Of a stretch of 64,000 nt of DNA, positions 21,711 to 32,470 are shown piece by piece; the stretch's first letter is position 1; every line of letters begins with the position of its first letter. The notes beneath the pieces are model-generated. The model ran no database searches. It was not told where the DNA came from and worked only from the letters and a program-made list of their open reading frames with translations. The translations under genes were made by a program, and so were the position numbers. Source of the DNA: Montifringilla adamsi (lineage: Eukaryota > Chordata > Aves > Passeriformes > Passeridae); contig JAGGNK010012559.1 in assembly GCA_017590115.1 (NCBI GenBank), forward strand, positions 1,290,207 to 1,354,206, given 5' to 3'.

Positions 21711-22961
21711 CTCAGCAGCTGTGGCTGCAGAGAGGTTGGAGACTTAATGCTCTGTCCCTGAGTGTCACCAGGGGACAGATCTGAGGGGCCAAATATTGCA
21801 GTGTAAGGACTGAAACAAAGCTTTACAAACATTACTGCAATAAAGCTTTTCTGGCTGTCCTTGCTCTGCTGGGACATTCTTTATCTCATAAAGGCAGTTT
21901 GTGGGGTTTTACATCACTTTTTGGTCAAAAATGTGTCTGATCTGAAAAGGTTGTGGGCTCAGGGAAAATTCAAAGGAAAAACTCTGCTAAACTCCCAGTT
22001 TTCTAATCTGAAATTTGAATTTGATTTACCCATCCTTTGCTATCAGATGGCAACTTTGGAACACAGAAGCAATAATGCAAATATTTGCAGAGGTTCGCTC
22101 TTCTTCAGTCAGTTAATAAATGTTTTTGGGTGTGCAGATGAGCTTAGGGATCTGCATTCTTAAAATCAGGGCAGATGATGGAATGGGAATCCCAGGCACA
22201 TGTCTGGAATGCATTTTGCTGTCACAGAAAGTGCCCAGCCCTAGAAGGAATAGCAGGAAAAAGGAAAAGGACAGAGGGTTGTACCAAAAAAGAGAGGCTG
22301 GTAACACATGGGCTCTGGTTTGCTCAGTGATTTTTATTTCCCCTTTTTGGACTGGGCCGCCCTCAAACAAAATGAACAAGGCTGAGCTGTCCAGGGAAAG
22401 TGTGGAAAAGGACTAAACACTAATTAGCTGCTTGGTTTGGGGATGAATTTATTAATTTCTCTTTCCAGGGGTGAGTCAGGTGCCCCAAATTCTACTCTGT
22501 GAGTTTTGGGTTTTTTTTCAGAAAGAAAATCCTAAAAATAGTGTGGGGTCAGAGGGAAGCTTCAAGGACCCTAAGGGAGGAGAGGAATTGTTCAACACCT
22601 CCCATCCATCCCTTTGGTAGAGAAGGACAGGATGGTGATGGTCTGGGAGAGAAAAACGAAGAGCAGACCTGGCAGAGCTCAGCTCTGTGAACTCCCACCT
22701 AATTTTGGTCCTTACCTCTGAATTTTCACAGGGGATGAACAAGATCTGGGCTTGGCTCAGGAGAGACAAGGTCCCCAAATCAGGACCCTGGAGGAGCTCC
22801 TGGCTGGTGACGAGGCTCAGTGAGGCTGCAGAGCCACCACTCTCATCGTCCAATTTCCCAAAGGAAATCTCCTCGTTCAGATCTCCTGGATTTGTTCTGG
22901 GCACTGGGGTGGATTTATTTTGGGCAGGAAGTTGGAGATTGTGTGCTCCTGCTCACACCAG
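21711..22961. other. Unique sequence, no gene recognised
   Basis: About 1.25 kb without array or element. Overlapping frames of 100-128 codons on both strands have no recognisable domain. Confidence 0.4.
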
Positions 22962-23268
22962 CTCTGGCTGCCCAGTTATGGGTGATGGTCACTCTGACTG
23001 CCCAGTTATGGGTGATGGTCACTCTGCCCAGTTATGGGTGATGGTCACTCTGACTGCCCAGTTATGGGATGATGGTCACTTTGGTTCCCCATTTATGGGC
23101 TGATGGTCACTCTGGTTGCCCAGTTATGGGTGATGGTCACTTTGGTTCCCCATTTATGGGCTGATGGTCACTCTGGTTGCCCAGTTATGGGATGGTGGTC
23201 ACTTTGGTTCCCCATTTATGGGCTGATGGTCACTCTGGCTGCCCAGTTACGGGCTGATGGTCACTCTG
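22962..23268. repeat. ~31-bp minisatellite, 10 copies
   Basis: Units of 'gcccagttatgggtgatgg' plus 'tcactctg'. Two variants (gcccagttatggg; ccccatttatggg) alternate in the second half, giving a ~62-bp higher-order period. Confidence 0.93.
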
Positions 23269-23636
23269 CTTTTCCCAGCAGCCATTCAGGGGTTTAGATG
23301 CCACCTTGTGACACTTCCACAAACTCCCACGCTCTTTTTGTCACTTGTGGCTGTGGGCTGAGGCCCACGAAGGCCACCAAGGCCTGGTGGCACCTGGGGA
23401 TCTGGGCTCCCATGGGTGCCATTGGTGGGAGCCCAACGCCAATGTGGTGAAGCCACCCCAATATCTCCATCAGTTCCGCCAGGTTCTCCTGGATGGCACC
23501 TTGCACACTCTCAGACCATCAGTGAAGCCCAGGCTGGGGTAGATGATGGAATGTCTGGTTTTGGAATTCCTCATGGAATTTGGGAGAGGAAGAGCAGCGT
23601 GAAGAGCTCAGTGGGTTTTCGTTTTTTTGGTGGGGT

Positions 23637-23637
<1 letters not shown>
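23269..23637. other. Unique sequence
   Basis: GC-richer unique sequence, with no gene or element recognised. Confidence 0.4.

Positions 23638-23687
<50 letters not shown>
23638..23687. repeat. Poly-T run (50)
   Basis: Fifty consecutive T residues, far longer than a normal LINE tail here. Length may be inexact in the assembly. Confidence 0.9.
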
Positions 23688-23912
23688 CTCAGTGGGGTTG
23701 ATTTTGCTCAGTGAGGTTGTTTTTTGCTCAGTGAGGTTGTTTTTTGGTCAGTGGGGTTATTTTTTGCTCATTGGGGTTGTTCTTTGGTCAGTGGGGTTGT
23801 TTTTTGCTCACTGGGGTTGTTTTTTGGTCAGTGGGGTTGTTTTTGCTCATTGGGGTTGGTTTTGCTCAGTGGGGCTGTTTTTTGGTCAGTGGGGTTGTTT
23901 TTGCTCAGCAGC
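23688..23912. repeat. ~20-bp minisatellite beside poly-T
   Basis: About 11 units of 'tcagtggggttgttttttgc' with variants 'tcattggggttg' and 'tttggtcag'. Each unit carries its own T-run, so the array may have grown from the edge of the poly-T. Confidence 0.93.
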
Positions 23913-24608
23913 CCGATTCTCTCATTTCTCCACTCTGGTTTCAATGCCTACAGTGACACACAGTGGTGATGGGCTCTGCTGTGCCACAGCACTGCCTGGA
24001 CCTGGGGGACACTGGAAGTGGTGGCAGTGGTGACCACCAGGCTCCCCTTGCAGGAGGATCCACCTGCTGATGAGGTTTGGGCTCCAGGCTGCTCTCCCAT
24101 GGCCACATAAGGAAGCTTTGGAGCTTCCAGTCTTCCATCCAATCTGTTGCCCATTTCCCATGGAGTTTTCTCCCAATCAGCAGAGAACTTCAGGTTCCCT
24201 AAGCTGATTTGTGCCACAAATGCAGCGCTCAAATCCTCTTTAGTTTCTGTGACGATGCAAATTTTTTTTAATCCTTGTGTAAGCAGACAGGAAATAAAAG
24301 TTGGCTTTTGGCTGTTGTGCTCCCCCTGTTCCTTGCACTCCTGGAGAGCCCAGCAGGCAGAGGTGGCTCCGTTGTTCCTCAGGAGAATATTTTCCATTGT
24401 CCCTGGATGTGTTCCCCTTCCATTTGCAGGTGTTTGCAGGGCAGGTAGATGCCTGCAGGTTTTCCTTAGGAATATTCCATTCTGCCATTCCATTGCTTTG
24501 CTTCCAAAGGATTTTTGGATTTATTTTCTTTTTCCTCACCTGCTTGGAGAAGGAAAATGGTCAGATGAGGAGAAGTCTTGGGCTGTCTTCCCACTTGAGC
24601 TGGAGGTG
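23913..24608. other. Unique sequence, no gene recognised
   Basis: About 700 bp with overlapping frames on both strands (up to about 215 codons, running past the end). Nothing in them resembles a domain. Confidence 0.4.
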
Positions 24609-24765
24609 GAATCACAGAATCCCAAACTGGTTTGGGTTGGGAGGGACCTTAAAGCCCCATCCTGTTCCATTCCTTGGGCAGAGACACCTTCCACTGTCCC
24701 AGGATGCTCCAATTCCTGCCAAACCTGGCCTTGGACACTTCAGGGGAGCTTCAGGCAAGCCCCTA
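24609..24765 (-). mobile_element. CR1 LINE 3' end
   Basis: 'aatcacagaatcccaaac', 'ggtttgggttgggagggac', 'cttccactgtccca' and 'aacctggccttggaca' are antisense CR1. Confidence 0.9.
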
Positions 24766-25293
24766 TTTCCAAATCCCAGCTATCGAAAAAATAAAGAAAA
24801 TTCTGATACTGATCTTGTTGGAAAGCTCTGGAAGTAAGGAGCAAGCTGCGAACAAATGCCTTGAAAATGGGTGGAAGCGCCAGGAATGCTCCGTTTCTCT
24901 GGGCTAACCCCTCCGAGCAGCCCCGGCACCGCGCAGTGCCCGGGCAGGCGGCTCCCGGAGCGCAGCAGATGTTCCGGATCCCCCCCGGCCGCAGAAAAAC
25001 TCTCCTCGCCGGCAGCCTCCGCACCCGCGCGGCTCAAGGTCAAGCTGCTACCAGCTCCATCCCTCCGGAGCCGACCCGGAGTGGCAGAGAACCCTCGGCG
25101 AGAGCCCAAATCCCTTCTCCCCGCCCCGGCAGGGCCGGCCCCGCGGCCCGCGGCCCCGGCGGTGTTCGCAGCCGCGGGGACCCGGTGGTCCCGGGGGGCT
25201 CGGGGCGGCCGCGGGCGGGCAGCGATGCTGGGCTGCTGCTGACATTTCCGCCCGCCCGTGCCCAGCCAATTGGCGGGGCTGGAGCAGCCACAC

Positions 25294-25473
25294 ATGAAAT
25301 ATGATGATTTTCAGGAGGAGGAGGAGGAGGAGGAGGGGGAGAGGGCGGGAGAGCCGCCGGCTCGCATGCCGGGGGCTGCGCACAGCCTGGCCGGAGGCGA
25401 GCGCGGCCGGAGGAGCCGCAGCACCCCGGGGATGGCCCCGAGCACTGACCAGGAGGATGCCACCGCCACCCAG
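25294..25473 (+). other. Candidate first coding exon ending at a GT donor (unproven)
   Basis: An ATG at 25294 opens a 60-codon frame that reaches 'caccgccacccag' followed by 'gtgggc' at 25474, a good splice-donor match, in phase 0. The peptide starts MKYDDFQ, then has an acidic run of Glu from the (gag)n tract, then Arg/Gly/Pro-rich sequence. I do not recognise the protein. The start context is weak and composition alone could give this frame, so treat it as a hypothesis. Confidence 0.22.
25315..25338. repeat. (GAG)n microsatellite
   Basis: About eight GAG/GGA triplets inside CpG island 1, in frame with the candidate exon. Confidence 0.85.
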
Positions 25474-25620
25474 GTGGGCCGGGCATGGTGGCACCACGGC
25501 CGGGGGACGCTGCCCTGGTGCCTGGGAATGCGCAGCTTTGGGGGGATCTGTCCTGTCCCCCTCCAGAGCTGATGGCTCGGCGCTGTCCCCGGCGAGCTGT
25601 GCCACACACGGGGCCACCGG

Positions 25621-26689
25621 CGCTGCTTAGCGGAGGGCTGAACTTTTCTGGGGGGGGTTCGGTCGGGTTTGGTGAAAACCCGGAATGCCAGCCCTGGAAG
25701 GACGCGGTGTTGCCGTGCCAGAGCTGCTCGGTTCAAACTTCGCAGCCTGGTCCTCAGTTTGATGGGAAGCACTTGACAGAGCTGCTCTGTGCCTGGCGTT
25801 AACCCTCTCCCAGCTCCGGCCGGGCTGGAAGCTGTTAATCCCGAAAAATTCACTCGCAACAAATTTAACCCCATTAAGGAATCACGGCAGAACTCCGGGA
25901 ATGGCATCCAGCAGCTGCTCCTTTTTATAATGACTTTGCATTTATCCCAGAGCCGGCTGGCGAGTTAACACTTTATTATTATTTCCCCGAAGGGGAGGGG
26001 ATCCGATTAAAAATAATAATCATACAATAATATTCCCGAGGCAACCCTGGGAGGGCAAACCACACCTCCCCGTGCTCCGACTGTGCCACCGCTGTCGCTT
26101 TATTAATTTCCCTGCGCCGTGAGTGACAGTCCTCCAGAAGTGATAATTGGTGCGCTGTGTCTTTAAAAGGTTAAAACCCTTTTCAAAAAGGCCTCGACTC
26201 ATAGTGGGAAAAGACAAGAGAGGCTTTGGCTGGCTTTGGATCCAGAAAACAGCTGCTGATTAGAGTCTGCGTCTTCGGGCTGAATTTATTACATATTTTT
26301 CAGCAGCAGGGATTCTAGGAGGAAGCTTCCGTTTGGGTTTCTTGATCGTGGTTTATTTTTATTCAGAGGAATAACAGAGGAAGGATTTGTTCCGGCTGGA
26401 GCATGCTCACAACCTGCAAGACCTCCCATTATTAAACTGCCTACTTTGGGCTTTAATATCCATGTGGTATTTTTTTGATTTTTATTAGCGTTATAATTAT
26501 TTGGCAGCGTGCATCTGTCTATTTTTTTTTTAATTTTTAAATAATTTATTCGGAGAGGAAGCTGATCTCGCAATGAGCTTTCTCCTTCCTTACTTGAAAC
26601 AGGTGCTAATGAAAGAATGCAAATAGCACCGGCTGAGCCGAACATTTCATAAAGAAGGGAACAGCCACCGACCCCAAGCGCTCCGGGAT
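25621..26689. promoter_or_regulatory. Repeat-free, conserved-looking sequence between two CpG islands
   Basis: No CR1, LTR or array in about 1 kb, unusual for this window. The stretch 26090-26320 has balanced composition and factor-site-like words ('gagtgacagtcctccag', 'gtgataattggtgcgc', 'ctttaaaaggttaaaaccc'). This pattern fits promoter-proximal regulatory DNA, but conservation cannot be judged without alignment. A minus-strand frame at 26289-27008 (239 codons) crosses it and the next island; I consider it a chance frame. Confidence 0.4.
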
Positions 26690-27420
26690 CTGCCCGCTGG
26701 CCCCTGGCAAAGGTAGGCACGGGGGCTTTTGTCGCTATTTTTTTACTGTTGTTCTCTGCGTGGATCTTTGGGATTTTTTCTCGCCCTTCCTTCCTTCCTT
26801 CCCTCCCTCCCTGGCTGGCTGCGGGTGCCCAGCCGGCCGGCCAGATTCCATTTTTTCTCCCCAAAGGTGCCAGCTTGGCGTCCCCAGCCCGCGTCCCCGC
26901 GTCCCCACCGGGGGTGGCCGCGGCCACCTCCGCGCTGGGCGAGCGCCCCGAGCCCGCGGCGAGCCCGGCGCTGTCACCGAGCCCAGCCCGGAGCCGCGGC
27001 CCCGCCACGCTCGCAGCTACTTTGCCGCTTAATTAGCCCTGGCTGTCGCATGAATTTATCGTCGCTTGACAGCAACTTCATTTTCTCCCACCGTGCGGGG
27101 AGGAGGAGGAGGAGGAGGAGGAGGAGGAGGCGATGAATTGGCGCTGGCTGGTGGGAGGCAGCGCTGGGGGCGGTGGGAGGCGATCGCGGGGTGTGACAGG
27201 GACGTGCCAGCCGGCCAGGGGCGTGCGGAGGGACACGGGCTCGGGGACGTGTTGCTCCGGGGACAGCCGCGTCCTCCCGGGGCCCCGCCGGAGCCGGAGC
27301 CCGGGGCCTGCGCCGCTTCCATCCCTTCCCTCGCCGCTGCCTGCGGCTGCTCCCCGATGCTCCAGCGCGGAGAGAAATACCCACATTAAACAAATAAAAT
27401 AAGATTCCAAAGCTCGTTTC
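26690..27420. promoter_or_regulatory. CpG island 2 with a candidate splice donor
   Basis: High GC and CpG ('gtccccgcgtccccaccggg', 'gagccgcggccccgcc'). At 26709-26718 'aaaggtaggc' is a good + strand donor (AAAG|GTAGGC), following a sequence with no long frame, as expected of a 5' UTR exon. A second conserved-looking word cluster lies at 27025-27090 ('ttaattagccctgg', 'atgaatttatcgtcgct'). The gene, if any, cannot be named. Confidence 0.65.
27098..27130. repeat. (GGA)n microsatellite
   Basis: About eleven GGA triplets within CpG island 2. Purine-only strand, able to form triplex or G-rich structures. Confidence 0.9.
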
Positions 27421-28446
27421 AGCAGCGAGGTCCCTGCTGGTGGCTGGATCCCTGCACAAAGCGCTGCGGTTGGGTTTTTTTCCTCCTCCTGCTTGGTTTT
27501 ATTTGGCTGTGGCATTCGGGGATCAGCCTGCGGGGTTTGTCCTTTGGGAAGCCCGAGTTTTTCCCGGTGTCGGAGGCAGGTGGAGGCATCCGCAGCCCCT
27601 TGCGGTACCTGCCCGCGGCTCTGGCCGGGTTTTGTGCTGTGCTCCCAAGCCCGGGCTTGCAGCAGGGACTGCAGTGGCCTCTCCAAGGGCCAAATCCAGC
27701 CCGCCTTGGGATGATCCAGCTCCTCGGGCTGTGGGAGCCTCCGAGGGCAGGGATTAGCCCTTTGTCTGAAAGTTTGTGTTTATATTTCAGCGTGTTTAAG
27801 TGTTACATATTTCTGTTCTGGCTGTGCACGCAGGATATTTGCAGGGGTTTTGCCTGAGCATTCAGGAAAGGATTTGCAAGAAAAGTTTCCCCTGATGAGT
27901 TGTGCGAGTTGAGGGTGGGCAGCACGTGAAACAAAATATTTATTTTATATAAATAGCCCCTTGAAGCTTCCTCCAGAGAGAACTTGGGAATGTCTGACCT
28001 GACAGAGGAAAAGTACCCAAAACTCAATGTGCAGCCTGGTCTGTCCATCCCTCCCCCATTCCAAAAGCAGATGATTTTTAATTAAGAATTTGATATGGGG
28101 TGTGTGTGCAGGAAAATAGGATTAAAATGTGTTCTGGAGGCAGCAGGATGGGAATCTTCCTCTGCTCCAGGTTTGGGCTGGGTGAGGGCTGGCAGCACCT
28201 CGTGTCCCCTGCCCTGCTGCTCTAAAAGACAAATCCAGGTGCTAGTGGCTGCTGGAAAGCCCCAGCCTCGGGCTTTGGGATGTGAGAACATGGATTTTCC
28301 CCAAAACCTCGTGTTCCCTGTGCCGAGACAGCTGCTGCTCCTGCAGGATTCACTTCTCGCCGTGCCAGTAACGGAGTTTGCCCAATGCTACTTTTTAAAA
28401 TATTTTCTTTTGGAGATTGCAAATCCTCTGAGCTGTACCAGAACAT
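27421..28446. other. Unique sequence after the island
   Basis: GC content falls gradually; no array or element. No exon recognised, and it could be the start of an intron. Confidence 0.4.

Positions 28447-28479
<33 letters not shown>
28447..28479. repeat. Poly-G run (33)
   Basis: Thirty-three consecutive G residues, flanked by 'cagaacat' and 'tgtcggg'. Such a tract can fold into G-quadruplexes and is hard to sequence, so the true length is uncertain. Confidence 0.9.
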
Positions 28480-28480
<1 letters not shown>

Positions 28481-28652
28481 GTCGGGCTTTATTCCCTCCC
28501 CCTCTGGCTCAGCTGGAGCGCTCGGATCTGTCCTGGCAGTGCCGGGTGCTGCTCCTCCCCTCGCCCAGCACTCGCTGTGCTCAGGGAAACCTTTGGGATG
28601 AGAAGAAAGCCCGAGTGAGTGGTGGCTGAGGGGGAGAGGATGGAAGGTGTTC

Positions 28653-29088
28653 TTCCTACGGGAGGTGGTCTTATCCCTATGGAGATGTTTTCCTTATGGG
28701 AGATGGCATTTCCCCTATGGAAGTTTGTATTTCCCCTATGGCATTTTGTATTTCCCCTCTGGAAGTTGGTGTTTCCCCTATGGGAGGTGGTGTTTCTCCT
28801 ATGGACTTTGGTGTTTCTCCTATGGACATTGGTCTTTCCCCTATGGAAGGTGGTGTTTTCCCTATGGAGGTGTTTTCCTTATTGAAGGTGGCATTTCCCC
28901 TATGGACATTGGTGTTTCCCCTATGGACGTTGGTGTTTCCCCTACGGACGTTGGTGTTTCCCCTATGGATGTTGGTATTTCTCCTATGGATATTGGTGTT
29001 TCCCCTATGGAAGGTGATGTTTTCCCTATGGAGATATTTCCCCTATGGAAGTTGGTATTTCCCCTATGGAAGTTGGTGTTTTCCCTAT
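28653..29088. repeat. 21-bp minisatellite, ~20 copies
   Basis: Units of 'tttcccctatggaagttgg' plus 'tg', with substitutions. Since 21 is a multiple of 3, three + frames stay open for 88-164 codons with 7-residue periodicity; none is a gene. Confidence 0.95.
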
Positions 29089-29204
29089 TAAAGTGTCTCC
29101 TGTGTCAAGTTTTGGTTCCTGTGCTGCCTCTAGGGCCATGAACATCTCCATGCACAACCCAAACCCTGGTCCAGCCATTGGGGCAGGACGCAGTGGGGTT
29201 TGTC

Positions 29205-29540
29205 CCAGAGCTCTCAGCACAGGTGGTGGCACCTGAGCCCTGCCAGGAGCTGCTCTGAGGTCTCTGTGACACCTGAGGACCAATGAGACTTGGTGGCCCT
29301 GCATCTTTATGTTTTTTATAATTTCATCCCTCCTGAGAAAGGGAAATGAAGCTGTTTCAGTCCCAGAATGCTTCTCAGCAGAGGTGGTGGCACCTGAGCC
29401 CTGCCAGGAGCTTCTCTGAGGTCTCTGTGACACCGGAGGACCAGTGGGAATTTGTGGCCCTGCATCCCCATGACTTTTATAATTCCACCCCCACTGAGAA
29501 AGAGAAATAAAACTGGTTTTGTCCCAGGCACTGCAGCCCA
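29205..29540. repeat. 161-bp two-copy tandem repeat
   Basis: 'aggtggtggcacctgagcc' starts at 29221 and 29382, followed in both by 'ctgaggtctctgtgacacc' and 'gtggccctgcatc'. Copies differ at about a tenth of positions. Confidence 0.9.
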
Positions 29541-30079
29541 GCTCATCTGGCACTGGAAAGGATTCTGGTCATTATTTTCCTTGAAACAGTCGTAAAACTC
29601 CTGTAAACACCCACAGCACACCAAGCCGGGGCCTCCAAAGGTCTCTCCAGCATCTTGGCTGTTCCTGGGAATGGCCGTGGCAGTTCCATGGGAATGGGGA
29701 GATTTCCTGGGAATTTGGAGAGTGGCTGATGGGCCAAAGGGTTTTATGGAGCCCTGGAGGAGCCGGGGTAAGAGTGCTGAACAGCCTCCTCCTGCTCCTC
29801 CTCCTCCTCAGGTGCACTCTAATCCTGCATTTCCACCTGGATAAAATTCCCAGAATTTTCTCTGTGCTCAGGATGTGGAGCTGGTGAGGGGGGGATGAAC
29901 AGGAGAACAGGAACTCCCTGTTGACCTAAACCCCATATTTCTAATAGGGCTGGCAGTGGGGGAATCTGTCTGCCCGGTGCTGGTGGGAGCACAAACTGCT
30001 CTGCATTAGTTTGGGGTTAAAAAGCTCTTTTTTTTCTCAATGTCTGCTCAATGTCTGCTGCTGGCTCAGTTCATGCAGA
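29541..30079. other. Quiet sequence
   Basis: Unique apart from a (ctcctc)n stretch near 29788-29812. Nothing recognised. Confidence 0.4.
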
Positions 30080-30440
30080 TTGATAACGTGGGCTAGCATG
30101 GGAATAACATGGCATAGCACAGGAATAATATGGGATAACATGGGGATAATGTGGGATAAAATGGAAATAACGTGGGATAGCATGGGGATAATATGGGATG
30201 ACACGGGAATAACGTGGGGTAGCACAGGAATAGTATGGGATAGCACGGGAATAATGTGGGATGGCATGGGAATAATGTGGGATAACATGGGACAGCATGG
30301 GAATAGCATGGGATAGCACGTTATTATAGGAATAATCTGGGATATTATAGGAACAATCTGGGATAGCACAGGAATAATGTGGGATAGGATGGGAATAACG
30401 TGGGATAGCTTGGGAATAACATGGGATAGTATGGGAATGG
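30080..30440. repeat. ~20-bp minisatellite, ~18 copies
   Basis: Units of 'gggatagcatgggaataat' with variants ('gggataacatgggg', 'gggatattatagg'). Open minus-strand frames (Ile/Pro/Ser-rich) are repeat-derived. Confidence 0.94.
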
Positions 30441-30532
30441 TGAACCCAGCTCCCTGATTTATTTCCCTGTTTAAAGGTGTGTGGTGATACCTGAAGAGGA
30501 TTTTCCAAAATAAGGTAGACATCTGGTGCTTG

Positions 30533-30882
30533 CTACCCATATTTGGCCGTGTTTTGGACCCATATTTGCCCATAGTCTTGACCCATTTTTACCCATATTT
30601 CCCCCTATTCCTGACCCATATTTACCCATATCTACCCATATTCTTGACCCATATTTTGAACCCATTTTTACCCATACCCTTGATCCATATTTGCCCATTT
30701 TTACTCATATTCCTGACCCATATTTTCCCATTTTTACCCATATTTGGACCCATATTTACCCATTCTTACCCATATTCCTGAGCCATTTTTACCCCTATTC
30801 CTGACCCATATTTACCCATACTCTCAATCCATATTTACCCATATTCCTGACCCATATTTACACATTTTCACCACATTCCTGC
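30533..30882. repeat. ~22-24-bp minisatellite, ~15 copies
   Basis: Units of 'tgacccatatttacccata' plus 'ttcc', with 'tttgccca' variants. Begins 90 bp after the previous array. Confidence 0.93.
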
Positions 30883-31559
30883 CCTTCCTGCAGCAGGGCT
30901 CTCAGGATCCACAGGCCACATCTCTCCCTTTAGTTCTTTAAAAAGCTCTGAAACTTTTTCATGCCAAGAATGGAAACATTGCAGCTCCCTAAGTCAGCTC
31001 TTGCTGCTGTAGTGGGGGGGGGGGGAACCAGCGTGGCCTTTTTTGTTCCTTTTTAACCTTTCTGCATCTTTACTTTTCCTCCTGTGTGGGAAACGGGGAG
31101 GAGGGAGGAGGGGGAGCCTCCTGGCCGAGCTCTCAGTGGGAGTCCCTGGCAGATTGAAAATACAAATAATAAGTTCTGACTCTAAGCCCCAACTGCAGAC
31201 AGCAGCACTCGCTGGGGTTTTGGGGTTGTTTTTTTGATTTTAGATCATTCTTTGCTGGGCAGGCTCTGGAAAATGCTGTAGGGGAAGAATATTTTGCTGT
31301 GGAGCCAAATGGGGCTGGAGAAGCCCCAAGACTGTGGGTGCCCAGGGGGACTGGGGCTGTTTCAAGGGTAATGTCACACCTGGAATGGAATAATGGGATC
31401 ATTTAACCAGGCTGGGACAGTTTGGGCTCTTGGGGGGGCTCTGGGATGCTGCTGGAATCCCCAGGGAGCCCCAGGAATTGCTGCTGGGATGGTCCCCAGG
31501 AGCTGCTCCCAGCCTGGCCGTGCTGCTGTGTCCCACGAGGCCCTGACCCCACTCCCTGC
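30883..31559. other. Quiet sequence with short G-run
   Basis: Includes a run of about 11 G at 31014-31024. No gene or element recognised. Confidence 0.4.
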
Positions 31560-32105
31560 AGCTGGGAGAGGAGAATCCCACAGGGATCCCATGGGATTCC
31601 AGCGGAATTCCCAGTCCTGAAACAGCCCAGATGTCAGTGCTGCACAATCTGTCCCTCCCTGGCTTCTCTGTGGGACCTTGTGAAGGAGCTGGGAAAATAA
31701 AATCCAGGGGAGGAGATACCCATGGATGGCTGGATCATCTCCTGACACAGGAGGATCCCACAGGAGGATCCCGTGGGGTTCCAGCCCTTCCTGTGCATTT
31801 TCCACCCCTGGAGCAGCCCAGATTTCTGTGCTGCAGAATCTGTTCCTCACAGATGGCAGCTTGGGAAGGAGCTGGGACAATAAAATCCAGGGGAGAAGAT
31901 GCCCATGGATTGTCTCCTGCCATAGGAGGATCCCTTGGGATTTCACCCCTTCCAGTGGAATTCCCAGACCTGGAGCAGCCTAGATTTCTGTGCTGCACAA
32001 TCTTCTCTCCCTGTTGGACCTTGGGAAGGAGCTGGGACAATAAAATCCAGGGGAGGAGATACCCACGGATGGCTGGATCATCTCCTGCCTCCCTGGGGGA
32101 AGGCT
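31560..32105. repeat. ~160-183-bp tandem repeat, 3+ copies
   Basis: 'aataaaatccagggga' starts at 31696, 31879 and 32039. Each copy also has 'gaaggagctggga' before it and 'cagcccagatttctgtgctg' elsewhere. A partial earlier copy starts near 31565. The AATAAA in each unit is repeated by the array and is no evidence of transcript ends. Confidence 0.9.
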
Positions 32106-32406
32106 CCGGGGCTGCTGCTGCCTCAGGGATGGGATTTGGGGACTGCAGGAAGCAGCAGTGAGCAAATCCTGATGTAAGCAGGGATGCTCTGGGATCAGCG
32201 AGCCCAGAATTGAGCATTGAGTAAAGGAGGGATGAGAAAAGTTCGTGGTGATGTCAGGGGTGAGCTCAGGGGCCTTGGAAAAGCACCTCGGATCCAAACA
32301 AAACTTCCCTGCTGCTTTTTTAGCTGCCTTGAGAGCTAAAGCAGATTTTATAATCCCATGGGTGCTCCTGCATTGATTTGTTCCTGGTGGATGGATTGGA
32401 AAATCC
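32106..32406. other. Quiet sequence
   Basis: Unique; nothing recognised. Confidence 0.4.
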
Positions 32407-32470
32407 ACAGAATTTACAGAATGACCAGGTAGGAAGAGACCTTCAAGGCCATCGAGTCCAACCCAAACAA
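32407..32470 (-). mobile_element. CR1 LINE 3' fragment
   Basis: 'gaagagaccttcaaggcca' followed by 'tcgagtccaaccc' is antisense CR1 3' sequence of a subfamily different from most others here. Confidence 0.75.

Larger units (their letters stand above)
24890..25620. promoter_or_regulatory. CpG island 1
   Basis: Dense CpG and high GC, with words such as 'cccgcgcggctc', 'ccgcggcccgcggcccc' and 'ggcggccgcgggcgggc', in strong contrast to CpG-poor flanks. It includes a 'gccaattggcggggc' site (inverted CCAAT) near 25264. Islands of this kind usually mark promoters of constitutive or developmental genes. Many overlapping frames (up to ~200 codons) are expected from composition. Confidence 0.75.

Noticed and set aside
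22962..23268. CRISPR-like regular repeats
   Set aside because: There are no unique spacers between identical repeats; units abut each other with gradual variation. The DNA is clearly vertebrate.
26289..27008. 239-codon minus-strand frame in CpG island 2 as a gene
   Set aside because: GC-rich, stop-poor DNA gives such frames on both strands. The peptide changes character abruptly from Ala/Gly/Arg-rich to Lys/Asn-rich where the DNA composition changes.
30080..30882. Two neighbouring arrays as one large inverted repeat
   Set aside because: The first is 'gggataacatgggaat'-like and the second 'acccatatttaccc'-like. They share short complementary words but have different units and periods.
31560..32105. 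Multiple polyadenylation signals
   Set aside because: The AATAAA words lie at the same place in each repeat unit, so they are one sequence amplified and no evidence of transcript ends.
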